Source of the DNA: CAZHCA01 sp964530825
Lineage (GTDB): Bacteria; Bacteroidota; Bacteroidia; Chitinophagales; Saprospiraceae
Direction: 5' to 3'
Assembly: GCA_964530825.1 (NCBI GenBank)
Contig: CAZHCA010000030.1
Coordinates: 1 to 53,714 of the forward strand
Length of the DNA stretch: 53,714 nt
Both the position numbers and the translations under genes were made by a program. Position 1 is the stretch's first letter. Every line of letters begins with the position of its first letter. Below, piece after piece: positions 8,537-17,200 of the stretch. The notes below the pieces were generated by a model, which made no database searches, was not told the origin of the DNA, and saw only the letters and a list, made by a program, of their open reading frames with translations.

Positions 8537-9530
8537 AAGAGACCAAATTAGGTAGCGACGGGTGCAAATGGTAAATAGCAACACTTAAATTACCAGGTTT
8601 TAGGTAATCTTCAAGGGGCGCTGCTGCCTTTTTTAGCAAGGGGTAATCGGCTGCCTCCAGGCGCAGGCGGTCTTCCCGGTACAAGTAGTAGCCGCGCAAG
8701 TAGGTGCTGCGCCGGCAGCGGTAGCGGTTCTTTCCCAACGGTTCAAACCTTGAAGTGTCGGCCAGGTCTGTGGGCGCCAGGTCGTTGATCAGGCGGATCA
8801 TGCGCCCTTCGCGGAAGAGCACGCCCCAGCGAAAAGCCGGAAGAGCTAGGTCGAGCGGCAGCGGATAGGCGGGAATACCGGCATGGTAAGGCAGGGCGGC
8901 AGCCGGGTCGAGTATGGAATTGGATTCTATCCATTGGGTGACCTTCCCCACGTTGTAGTACATGAGCATGCCACGGTCGACCGGCGGTATACCGGTCTGC
9001 TCGGGATAGCGCACCTGATGCAGCCGGATGGTGGCCGATAGGGTGAGGTCGGCATCCCCGAAGGCTTTCCGGAATGCGCGTAGAAAACGGAAATAAGCAT
9101 GGCGGGTCGAAGCGGTCCAGTCGCAGTCGAGCTGTACTTCGTGCACGGGCGGAGAGCCTGGCAGGGCGGCAAGCTGCCGCTGTAGCTTGCGCGCTACGCG
9201 TACGGCTAACGTATCGGGGGCAAAGGTGCCTTCGGAAAAGGTGCGATTGGTGATAAAGACGGCCGGAACTATTTCCATGCTCTGTGGAAGGTTAGCCGGC
9301 AACCTTAGCTCAGCCAATGGCTGGGTGTTGCCGCCCTGGTGGTCGACATCAAAAAAGCGCAGGTACAGCTTATCTATTCTGGCGGAGTCGAGGTAGGTTT
9401 TTTCCTCCACGCTCAGGTCGAAGGTCGACTGCCAGTGATAGATTGCCCGGGTGACCCGGCGGTCGCCGGTTTTGGTCGTACAGGCGGTGAGCGTTAAGCA
9501 AGCGAGCAGTACATAACGGCAGCAGACCAT
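8496..9530 (-). CDS. Lipoprotein, TIM-barrel/DUF3142-like, function unknown
   Basis: A 344-residue protein with a lipoprotein signal (VLLACLTLTAC, lipid Cys about residue 17). EVQLDCDWTASTRHAYFRFL (about residues 132-151), IPPVDRGMLMYYNVGK and the spaced beta/alpha pattern resemble glycosidase-like barrels of the DUF3142 type. The match is from memory of pattern only. It lies 12 bp after kdsD and overlaps the following secreted-protein gene by 41 bp, so the three are probably cotranscribed. A role in periplasmic glycan handling is possible but unproven. Confidence 0.75.
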   Translation of the reverse strand: MVCCRYVLLACLTLTACTTKTGDRRVTRAIYHWQSTFDLSVEEKTYLDSARIDKLYLRFFDVDHQGGNTQPLAELRLPANLPQSMEIVPAVFITNRTFSEGTFAPDTLAVRVARKLQRQLAALPGSPPVHEVQLDCDWTASTRHAYFRFLRAFRKAFGDADLTLSATIRLHQVRYPEQTGIPPVDRGMLMYYNVGKVTQWIESNSILDPAAALPYHAGIPAYPLPLDLALPAFRWGVLFREGRMIRLINDLAPTDLADTSRFEPLGKNRYRCRRSTYLRGYYLYREDRLRLEAADYPLLKKAAAPLEDYLKPGNLSVAIYHLHPSLPNLVSYAQLDSLYRTVGR

Positions 9531-9542
9531 GAGGGGTATTTT

Positions 9543-10514
9543 TTACACCAGCCCTTCCCGGATCAGGTCGTGCAGGTGCACGATGCCCAGGTAGTGCTGT
9601 TGATTGTCGCAAACCAGCAATTGGGTGATGCTGTTACTGCGCATCATTTCCAGGGCTTTTACGGCCAAGATGTCGGGAGCAATGGTTTTCGGGTTGTTGG
9701 TCATGATGTCGCGCGCTGTAAGTTGCTCGCGCGGGAGTCCTTTTTCGAGCATGCGCCGCAGGTCGCCGTCGGTGACGATCCCCAGGATGCGCCCGTCAGG
9801 ATCGGTAATGGCAGTAGCGCCCAGGCGCTTGCTGGTCATCTCGATAATAACCTGTTGCAGACCCGCCTCGGGACTAACCTGCGGACATTCGTTGGCAGGG
9901 TAAAGGTCGCGTACGCGCAGGTAGAGCTGTTTGCCCAACGCTCCGCCCGGGTGAAACTGGGCAAAATCGCGGGGGGTAAACCCGCGCTCCGCCAGCAGGG
10001 CGGTGGCCAGTGCATCGCCCATGGCCATCTGAGCCGTCGTGCTGGCCGTGGGGGCCAGGTTGTTGGGGTCGGCCTCGCGCGATATGGGGGTCAGCAGCAG
10101 ATAGTCAGCATGCTGCCCTAAATAGGAGTCCTTTCTACTTACCATGCCTGCCAGCGGGATGCTCAGGTTCTTCAGTAGCGGGACCAGTACTTTTATTTCT
10201 GAGGTTTCGCCGCTTTTCGAGATGCAAAGGGCAATATCTTCAGACCGAATCATGCCCAAATCTCCGTGGATGGCATCAGCGGCATGTAAAAACAGCGCCG
10301 GTGTACCAGTCGAGTTGAGGGTGGCTACAATTTTCTGGGCGACGATAGCGCTTTTGCCAATGCCGGTGACCACTAGCCGGCCCCGGCAATGCCGAATCAA
10401 TTCGACGGTGCGTACGAATTCACCGTCGAGGCTGGCGCGCAGAGCTTCCAGCGCTCCAATCTCAATCGACAGCGTTTCAAGTGCGGTTTTCAGAATTGGG
10501 CTATCGGAATTCAC
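9543..10514 (-). CDS. kdsD: Arabinose-5-phosphate isomerase (KpsF/GutQ family)
   Basis: Interconverts ribulose-5-phosphate and arabinose-5-phosphate, the first step to Kdo for the lipopolysaccharide inner core; cytoplasmic. The 323 residues match the family: an N-terminal SIS domain (about 35-180) with GIGKSAIVAQKIVATLNSTG and the phosphate-binding CISKSGETSEI, then two CBS domains (about 205-323) including ITDPDGRILGIVTDGDLRR. HAADAIHGDLGMI carries conserved family histidines. It heads a minus-strand run with two exported proteins 12 bp downstream. No kdsA, kdsB or kdsC is in the window. It is divergent from recQ across a 172-bp gap in which I see no clear promoter. Confidence 0.93.
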   Translation of the reverse strand: MNSDSPILKTALETLSIEIGALEALRASLDGEFVRTVELIRHCRGRLVVTGIGKSAIVAQKIVATLNSTGTPALFLHAADAIHGDLGMIRSEDIALCISKSGETSEIKVLVPLLKNLSIPLAGMVSRKDSYLGQHADYLLLTPISREADPNNLAPTASTTAQMAMGDALATALLAERGFTPRDFAQFHPGGALGKQLYLRVRDLYPANECPQVSPEAGLQQVIIEMTSKRLGATAITDPDGRILGIVTDGDLRRMLEKGLPREQLTARDIMTNNPKTIAPDILAVKALEMMRSNSITQLLVCDNQQHYLGIVHLHDLIREGLV

Positions 10515-10686
10515 GGTAATTTTTATTAGTTTTGTAGGCTTTTTGAGAAAAAGGCTTCTAGGGCACGCAAAGAGTTGAAATAAAGGAAGTTAAAAATCGG
10601 TCTTTGCGTTATTTTTGATATTTTGTAGAACGTATTGTGGCACGGGGAGTAAAAATACGTCAAAAAGGAAGAAACCAGCATACCTT

Positions 10687-12888
10687 ATGACTTTGAGTAA
10701 CGAATCACTGCATGATGCCCTCCAGCAGTATTTCGGCTTTGATTCTTTCAAAGGCAACCAGGAGAGCATCATTGAAAGCGTACTAGACCGGCACGATACT
10801 TTCGTGATTATGCCTACCGGTGGCGGGAAATCGCTCTGCTACCAGTTGCCTTCACTCATGATGGAAGGTACGGCCATCGTCATTTCTCCGCTGATCGCTT
10901 TGATGAAGAATCAGGTAGACTCAATCCGCAGTTACAGTCAAAACGACGAGATTGCGCACTTTCTCAATTCCTCCCTGACCAAGGCGCAAATGAAGCAGGT
11001 ACGCAGAGACATTCTCGACGGCAAGACCAAGCTGCTTTTCATTGCACCCGAGACCCTGACGAAAGACGAAAACATCGAATTTTTCCAGCAAGTCAACGTG
11101 TCGCTGGTAGCGGTCGATGAGGCGCACTGTATCTCCGAGTGGGGGCACGATTTCCGGCCCGAGTACCGGCGCATCCGAGCCATGCTCGACGCGATCGGTA
11201 AGGAGATTCCCGTCATCGCGCTTACTGCAACGGCTACGCCCAAGGTGCAGTCCGATATCGTGAAGAACCTGAACATGCGCAAGCACCAGACCTTCATTTC
11301 CTCCTTTAACCGGCCCAACCTCTACTACGAAGTACGCCCCAAAGCCAAGCAAGACCAGACGATCAAGAGCATCCTGCAGATCATCAAGGAAACGCCTGGG
11401 CAGTCGGGCATTATCTACGTGCAATCGCGCCGATCGGCCGAAGATATCGCCAAGGCGCTCCAGGTCAATGATATTAAGGCAGCCCCTTACCACGCCGGGC
11501 TCGATCCCAAGACGCGCACGAAAACACAAGACGATTTTCTGATGGAGCGGGTTGACGTCATCGTAGCGACCATTGCCTTCGGTATGGGGATCGATAAGCC
11601 CGATGTGCGCTTCGTCATTCACTATGATATTCCGAAGAGCATTGAGAACTATTATCAGGAAACCGGACGCGCCGGACGCGATGGCCTGGAGGGCAAATGC
11701 ATCGCCTTTTACTCCTACAAAGATATCCTGCGACTCGAAAAATTCCTGCGCGATAAACCGGTAGCCGAGCGCGAGATGAGTACACAGCTTATGCAGGAAG
11801 TCATTTCGTATTCCGAAACGGCCGCTTGCCGCCGTCGTTTTTTGCTGCACTATTTTGGCGAGGATTACGACGTATCGCTCTGCACCAATATGTGTGACAA
11901 CTGCCGCTTCCCCAAGGAAAAAACCGATGCGACCCAAGCAATTGGCCAGGCCCTGCAGGCTGTACTGGAGCTAGACGAAAACCACGGCATCCAGACTATG
12001 GTCGACTTCGTAATGGGCCATGAAACCAAAGAGATGCAGGACTACCACTTCGACCGGCGTCCGCATTTCGGCATCGGCCGCGAGCAGGACCGGCCTTTTT
12101 GGTTTTCGGTATTCCGCCAGGCCCTTCTGCACGATTTGCTGCGCAAGGATGTCGAGACCTACGGGTTACTCAAACTTACCGAAAAAGGCGCTGCTTATCT
12201 GCAAAATCCCTTCCGGATCGAGATTCCGATCGATCATGATTACGCTACCTATACCGAAGAGCCGGCTGAGGACAATGGGGTAGGTACTGCCGCCCTGGAT
12301 GAGAACTTGATGAAGCTGCTCCTCGACCTGCGACGCAAAGAAGCGCATCGGCTCGGCGTGCCGCCTTTTGTCATTTTTCAGGAACCTTCCCTTGAAGATA
12401 TGGCAACCCAATACCCGGTCAGTAAAGAAGATATGACCCGCATATCGGGAGTGAGTGCCGGAAAGGCCAATCGTTACGCCAAGCCTTTTGTACAGCTCAT
12501 CCGCGATTATGTGGCAGAAAACGATATCGAGCGCCCCAATGACTTCATCGTTAAGCAGGTGGCCAACAAGTCTAAGATCAAGGTCAATATCATCCAGGGT
12601 ATCGATCGCAAGGTGCCGCTCGAAGACCTGGCCGAGTCGAATAACCTGTCGATGGACGAATTAATGGACGAGCTGGATGCCATCGTGGCTTCGGGGACCA
12701 AAGTTAATCTGGATTATTACCTCGACGACAATCTCGATGAGTATGCTCGAGAAGAAATACACGATTATTTCCTGAACGCCGATAGCAGCTCGGCCGAAGA
12801 GGCCTTCTCCGAGCTGAAAGAAGATGACATTACCATGGAGGAAATCCGGTTAGTGCGCATCCAGTTTATGTCGGATCTCGGCAACTAA
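10687..12888 (+). CDS. recQ: ATP-dependent DNA helicase RecQ
   Basis: A 3'-5' superfamily 2 DNA helicase of recombination and repair. I start at ATG 10687 (733 residues), which begins MTLSNESLHDALQQYFGFDS; 24 further open codons upstream are not family-like. Walker A is MPTGGGKS with K48, and the DEAH box is D144-H147 followed by CISEWGHDFRPEY. Helicase motif VI is YQETGRAGRDG. Zinc-binding cysteines appear in CRRRFLLHYF and CTNMCDNC. A winged-helix region and an HRDC-like segment (SLEDMATQYP) follow. A C-terminal acidic extension of about 130 residues is longer than in E. coli RecQ. aroQ follows after 21 bp. Confidence 0.96.
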   Translation: MTLSNESLHDALQQYFGFDSFKGNQESIIESVLDRHDTFVIMPTGGGKSLCYQLPSLMMEGTAIVISPLIALMKNQVDSIRSYSQNDEIAHFLNSSLTKAQMKQVRRDILDGKTKLLFIAPETLTKDENIEFFQQVNVSLVAVDEAHCISEWGHDFRPEYRRIRAMLDAIGKEIPVIALTATATPKVQSDIVKNLNMRKHQTFISSFNRPNLYYEVRPKAKQDQTIKSILQIIKETPGQSGIIYVQSRRSAEDIAKALQVNDIKAAPYHAGLDPKTRTKTQDDFLMERVDVIVATIAFGMGIDKPDVRFVIHYDIPKSIENYYQETGRAGRDGLEGKCIAFYSYKDILRLEKFLRDKPVAEREMSTQLMQEVISYSETAACRRRFLLHYFGEDYDVSLCTNMCDNCRFPKEKTDATQAIGQALQAVLELDENHGIQTMVDFVMGHETKEMQDYHFDRRPHFGIGREQDRPFWFSVFRQALLHDLLRKDVETYGLLKLTEKGAAYLQNPFRIEIPIDHDYATYTEEPAEDNGVGTAALDENLMKLLLDLRRKEAHRLGVPPFVIFQEPSLEDMATQYPVSKEDMTRISGVSAGKANRYAKPFVQLIRDYVAENDIERPNDFIVKQVANKSKIKVNIIQGIDRKVPLEDLAESNNLSMDELMDELDAIVASGTKVNLDYYLDDNLDEYAREEIHDYFLNADSSSAEEAFSELKEDDITMEEIRLVRIQFMSDLGN

Positions 12889-12909
12889 ACTCTTCGCGAA
12901 AAGTGGCTT

Positions 12910-13326
12910 ATGGATATCCACCTGATCAACGGCCCCAACCTGAATCTGCTGGGTAAACGCGAACCTGAAGTGTATGGCCGCCGGTCTTTTGAAACCTATT
13001 TCGACGAGCTGGTACAACTTTTTCCGGACCAGCAGCTCTCCTATTTTCAGCACAATAGCGAAGGCGCCCTGATCGACTACCTCCACCAGGTCGGATTCGA
13101 GGCCAAAGGTATCGTACTCAACGCTGGCGCCTACACCCATACCTCCATTGCCCTGGGTGATGCGATCGTTGCCATAACTTCGCCCGTCGTGGAGGTACAC
13201 CTTTCCAATGTCTATGCACGTGAAGCTTTTCGCCATCATTCTTATCTAGCACCCTACTGCGTCGGGCTCATCGCTGGTATGGGGTTGCGCGGTTATGAGC
13301 TGGCTGTTCGGTTCCTGATCGGTTAA
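12910..13326 (+). CDS. aroQ: 3-dehydroquinate dehydratase, type II
   Basis: Third step of the shikimate pathway: dehydrates 3-dehydroquinate to 3-dehydroshikimate; a cytoplasmic dodecamer in characterised members. The 138 residues match the family. The N-terminal block INGPNLNLLGKREPEVYG holds the catalytic Tyr (Y22). NAGAYTHTS (71-79) and EVHLSN (H97) are the substrate-binding and catalytic-His blocks, and R104 follows. The end, GLRGYELAVRFL, is family-typical. It lies 21 bp after recQ and is probably cotranscribed. Confidence 0.96.
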   Translation: MDIHLINGPNLNLLGKREPEVYGRRSFETYFDELVQLFPDQQLSYFQHNSEGALIDYLHQVGFEAKGIVLNAGAYTHTSIALGDAIVAITSPVVEVHLSNVYAREAFRHHSYLAPYCVGLIAGMGLRGYELAVRFLIG

Positions 13327-13579
13327 TCGTAAGCAGTATGTTGTGAGGCGTACCCATCGTTAGGGTCGATAACCCCTACTGCCCGGCAACGTAAGGCTTT
13401 GTTGTTTATCCATTACATCCTTGGTTTTCCCGAGCGTGAAGTTTTTTCTTCTTTACTAAAAACCCAAGAAGTTAGAAATACTACTCCAATTCATACTTCA
13501 CCTCAACAACCGTCCCGCCACAAAGCATCGTTGTAAGAAATGCCGCTTCAGTTTTTTGCTACCCGCCATCTGCTCCTGT
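13327..13579. other. Intergenic interval with a possible gene remnant
   Basis: This 253-bp interval contains no full gene. On the minus strand, 13491-13558 is open and reads TEAAFLTTMLCGGTVVEVKY then ELE-stop. This is protein-like in composition but has no start codon, and an in-frame stop lies at 13559-13561. I see no promoter or strong terminator in the interval. Confidence 0.3.
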
Positions 13580-14089
13580 TCAATAATCGGTTTCTCGAAA
13601 GGAAAGATCGACTAATCGCAATCTACGTTTCTTCCCGAATTTAACTTTTTTGTACTCCAACAATTTGGGTACCGTCAGGGCTATGGTAGCAGCGGTAGCC
13701 GTCACGATGGCATCGGACCAACGGTAACTGGAGTTGGGGTCGCCGTCGGTAGCGGTCCCAATGAGGGCAAATCCCGACCAGGCACCGGCAAAAATAAGGC
13801 CCTGTGTGCGGGCGGGTTTCGTCCAGCTGCGGTATCGGCGAATGGCGGTAATGCTATCGGGCGAAACGTACCGGTCGCGCAGGACGAGTAGATTTTCTTC
13901 GACCAGGATATCTTCGATGGCATGGGTATACCAAATCTCATCGTCCTTCAGCTGGTACTCGATCGTCGAGCCGACGGGGATTTTTTGCGTCTTCGCACTG
14001 CCTCTTTTTTCGATCTGCAAGTATTTCTGCCCGGCGAGGGTGGCGGGAAAGCAGCATAGGAATAAGAAATAGAGGAGTATACGGGGCAT
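13580..14089 (-). CDS. Small exported protein, function unknown
   Basis: A 169-residue protein with a signal peptide (MPRILLYFLFLCCFPATLAG, then QKYLQIEK). A short beta-rich region (PVGSTIEYQLKDDEIWYTHA, and ILVEENLLVLRDRYV) precedes two hydrophobic stretches, GLIFAGAWSGFALIGTA and AIVTATAATIALTV. The end is basic (KKVKFGKKRRLRLVDLSFRE). I recognise the overall plan as one seen in Bacteroidota hypothetical proteins, but no function is known to me. It is 3' of a strong terminator, so it probably has its own promoter. Confidence 0.75.
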   Translation of the reverse strand: MPRILLYFLFLCCFPATLAGQKYLQIEKRGSAKTQKIPVGSTIEYQLKDDEIWYTHAIEDILVEENLLVLRDRYVSPDSITAIRRYRSWTKPARTQGLIFAGAWSGFALIGTATDGDPNSSYRWSDAIVTATAATIALTVPKLLEYKKVKFGKKRRLRLVDLSFRETDY

Positions 14090-14146
14090 ACCAGTTGGTT
14101 TTGCTCATAGATAAGGATTGTGCAGGAGAATTAAAGGTTGTGGCAA

Positions 14147-14190
14147 CAAAAAAAGAAGGCGCTTCCTCCCGGGCGGGAAGAAGCGCCTTT
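14147..14190 (-). terminator. Intrinsic terminator of the 1843-residue protein gene
   Basis: AAGGCGCTTC (14156-14165) and GAAGCGCCTT (14180-14189) form a perfect 10-bp stem, further stabilised by CCCG/CGGG inside the loop. On the minus strand it is followed by a run of seven T (the A-run at 14148-14154). It lies 37 bp past the stop codon of the large gene at 14227. Confidence 0.88.
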
Positions 14191-14226
14191 GCACTTGTTA
14201 GGCATATTTCAATTAGTGCCTTTGCC

Positions 14227-17200
14227 TTACTGCTTGATCAGCATTTTGGTGATCATGCCGGCATCGTTGCGCAGGGTCAGCAAGTAGGTACCGTTGGCCA
14301 GGTTCAGTGCGCCCACATTATGGGTTTCCTGGTACTGACCGGCCAGTTGATAACCGCGGAAGAAGGTAGCTACGCGCTGTCCGTTCAGGTCAGTCAGGAA
14401 CAGCTCGATCGTACCGTCTTTTTCCACCTCGTAGTTATAGGTTAACTGGTTGGTGAATGGGTTGCCCAGGATCTGCAGCTCACCGGAGAAAACTGGAGCG
14501 CTAGCCAGTTGCGGAACATTACCGCCTACAATAGCTGGTACTTCCAGGAAGGTGATGCGTCCTTCGCCGCCTTCCGGGTACTCATCGGCCGTGATGGTTG
14601 GGCCGACGACCTGCGTGATGTAGTTAAACAACGACTGCTGGTAAGAGAAGCCGATGTTGCGGAATCCAGCTTCTTCCAGGTTGGTATATCCGTCACCTCC
14701 ACCAGCTTGGAAGCTGTTGGTTACGATCTGTACCTCGAATTCGGCCGGTGCTACCACTTCGCCGTTTTCTACTACTACGGTGCTGTCGTCCATGATGACC
14801 GATACAACCCGACTACCCGCCGCTTGCGTCGTGTCGTAGACGACACGGAAGCCGGAAATCTGGGAGAAACGACCATTTACATCCTCGATACGGGATACGG
14901 AGTTCTCCAGGGAAGCTTTGAAGGTTGCAGCATCAATTGGGTTCACGATAGAGACAAAGTTTGAGAACGGCAGAATGTCGAAGGTTTTCAGCTCACTGAT
15001 CTCAGATTCGGCCGGAATAACCTCGTCGTTGCGAATACCACCGCCACCTTGCATAGCCACCGTATAGATGGTCGTGTCGATATCGAATTCTTCAGCTACA
15101 CTGAGGGCTTGCCAGAGCAGACCGTCGGCAATCAGGTTACCCTGGTTGGTCTCCCGGGTACGAACGTTACCGCGCAAGCCGTCAAGCGCAACTTCTGTTT
15201 TGGCGATGATATTGCTGTCCAGGTCAGCGACAAATTCACTAACCGGCGTTTCTACATCAGCAACCAGGGCAGAATCCGGTTCGAAACCTTGGATTTTAAC
15301 CAGGTCAGACACCTCGTCGATGCTGGTGACTACACCGGCCTCGTCGAATTCTACGATCAGTTGACCCACGAAGCGGTAGTTGCCGGGGGTCGTTACTATG
15401 TATACGGTATTGCTGTCGGCATCTAAGGTCGGCAGTGGGTATTCACCGAAGATCTCTTGTCCGTCGATCACGTTGCTCGTGTCGTTGGTCAGCAGTTCGT
15501 CGCCACCACCGGCAATGATGATGTCGATGTCGGTCAGTTGAGCAGCCAGTTCCAGTTCCTCATTGATCGACTGCAGGTGCGAGATCAGGATAATCTTGTT
15601 GATACTGTCGGCCAAGAACTGATCTACCTGCATATTTACGGCCATCACCAAGTTGGAGTCGACCCGTACGTTGCGCGGAGAGGTTACCTCGGGCAGTGCC
15701 GTGGTGGTCAGGCCGATGACACCGATTTGCTCGCCGTCGCGCTCGATCACAGTACTCGGTGCAATGCGACCGGCGTCTACCAGTGCCTGTAGGCCGGGTT
15801 CTTCAGAGAAGTCAAGGTTAGCACTCAGGTAAGGAGGCGTCGCGTTTTCAAAGTCGAGGATCAAGCGCTCCAGAATATCCGGACCGAAGTCGAAGTCGTG
15901 GTTGCCAATGCACAGTGCGTCATAGCCGATTGCATCGAGGGCGATGGCATCGAACAGGCGAGCGGAAGAATCCTGCGCCAGGCTGGCGTTGAATTCGGGT
16001 CCCGGCAGGTAGTTGTCGCCGGAAGACAGCATCAGGGTGGCGAGGCTGTCGCTGCGCAGCTGGTCAACGGCCGCTTTGAACTGAGCTACGCCGCCCAGGC
16101 CTTCATCGTCGGGCAGTAATTGAGATTCGCCGTCGTTATTGTGCAGGATACGCAGCGCAAACGGTGTTGCCGGCATATCGGGCATTTCGTTTACGGCGAA
16201 GATACTCACCGTACCAGATACTTCGTTGGCCGTTACGACCAGCGCTACGCCTACCGGGCTGATTTCAGCCGGGATAAAGCGGATATCTTCCGGACCCAGG
16301 TCGCCCGGCATGCCAGTTTCGGGGTCCTCGTCGAAGTTACGGTTGTTGGTGTAGTCAACAAACTTCGGAGCCGTCGGGTCATTGATTTCGTATACTGCAA
16401 TACCGCCGATACGCTCCAGACCTACCAGTGCGAAGGTGTTGTCGCCCAGGGTGGCGATTTCTACTGCTTCGGGTTCGGGGCCTTTATCGTCAGAGCGGGC
16501 CTTCAATTCGTTGTCGTCGTTGTTGGCATTAAAGTTGTCGGGGAAAGCAGCAAAGGTGCGCAGCTCCAGGTCGTTGCCGGAGTCGAAGATCAGGTTACCG
16601 TCTGCATCCCAGATCGAGAAGGAGCGGGCGCCGTAAGAGTAAATTTGATCGATATCGCCGTCGCCGTCGATATCACCAGTAGCCGTCGTAGAGTTCAAGC
16701 GACCCAGGTTTTCGTCCAACTGCAGTTCGGCAGCGTTCGGGTAAGCTACTGAATCCAGCAATAGATCCGCTACACGCTCCTCTTCCGAGAAGCCGTCGTA
16801 GTCGCGGGCGTCCCCTTCGTTGGCCGTTACAACGTATTCTACCCCACCCAGGTTAACCGCTTTAATGGCGTCGGGCTGGTACATACCCAGCGTCGGACGC
16901 GGGCTAATGTCTACGCTTTCCGATACATTGCTGGCATCGAAGCCGTTACCTTCCAGGCTGTGGTCTTTGAAACCAAGGGGTACGATTGCTTCTACCGTAG
17001 CGGTTTCGATGTTCACCTTAGCAATGGCGTTGTTTTCTTGCAGGGCGACGATGGCGAATGCGTCGTCGGTTGTTACCGCGATGTACTCGGGCTCCAGGTC
17101 TTGGGCTACCGTTGCGCCCGGGCCAAAGATACGCACCCCGGCAGCACGCAGGTCGTCGATTTGATCATTGAAGGCCTCGAACGTAGCCGTATTAACGGTA

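Noticed and set aside
10603..10625. TTTG and TATTTTG as a recQ promoter
   Set aside because: The spacer is only 12 bp and the -7 word is one base short of the consensus.
10921..11937. 338-codon minus-strand frame inside recQ
   Set aside because: Complementary to well-conserved RecQ helicase motifs; it has no family features of its own.
16120..16752. Plus-strand frame of 210 codons opposite the nucleotidase-like gene
   Set aside because: Overlaps a well-supported gene on the other strand and its content mirrors repetitive acidic coding DNA.
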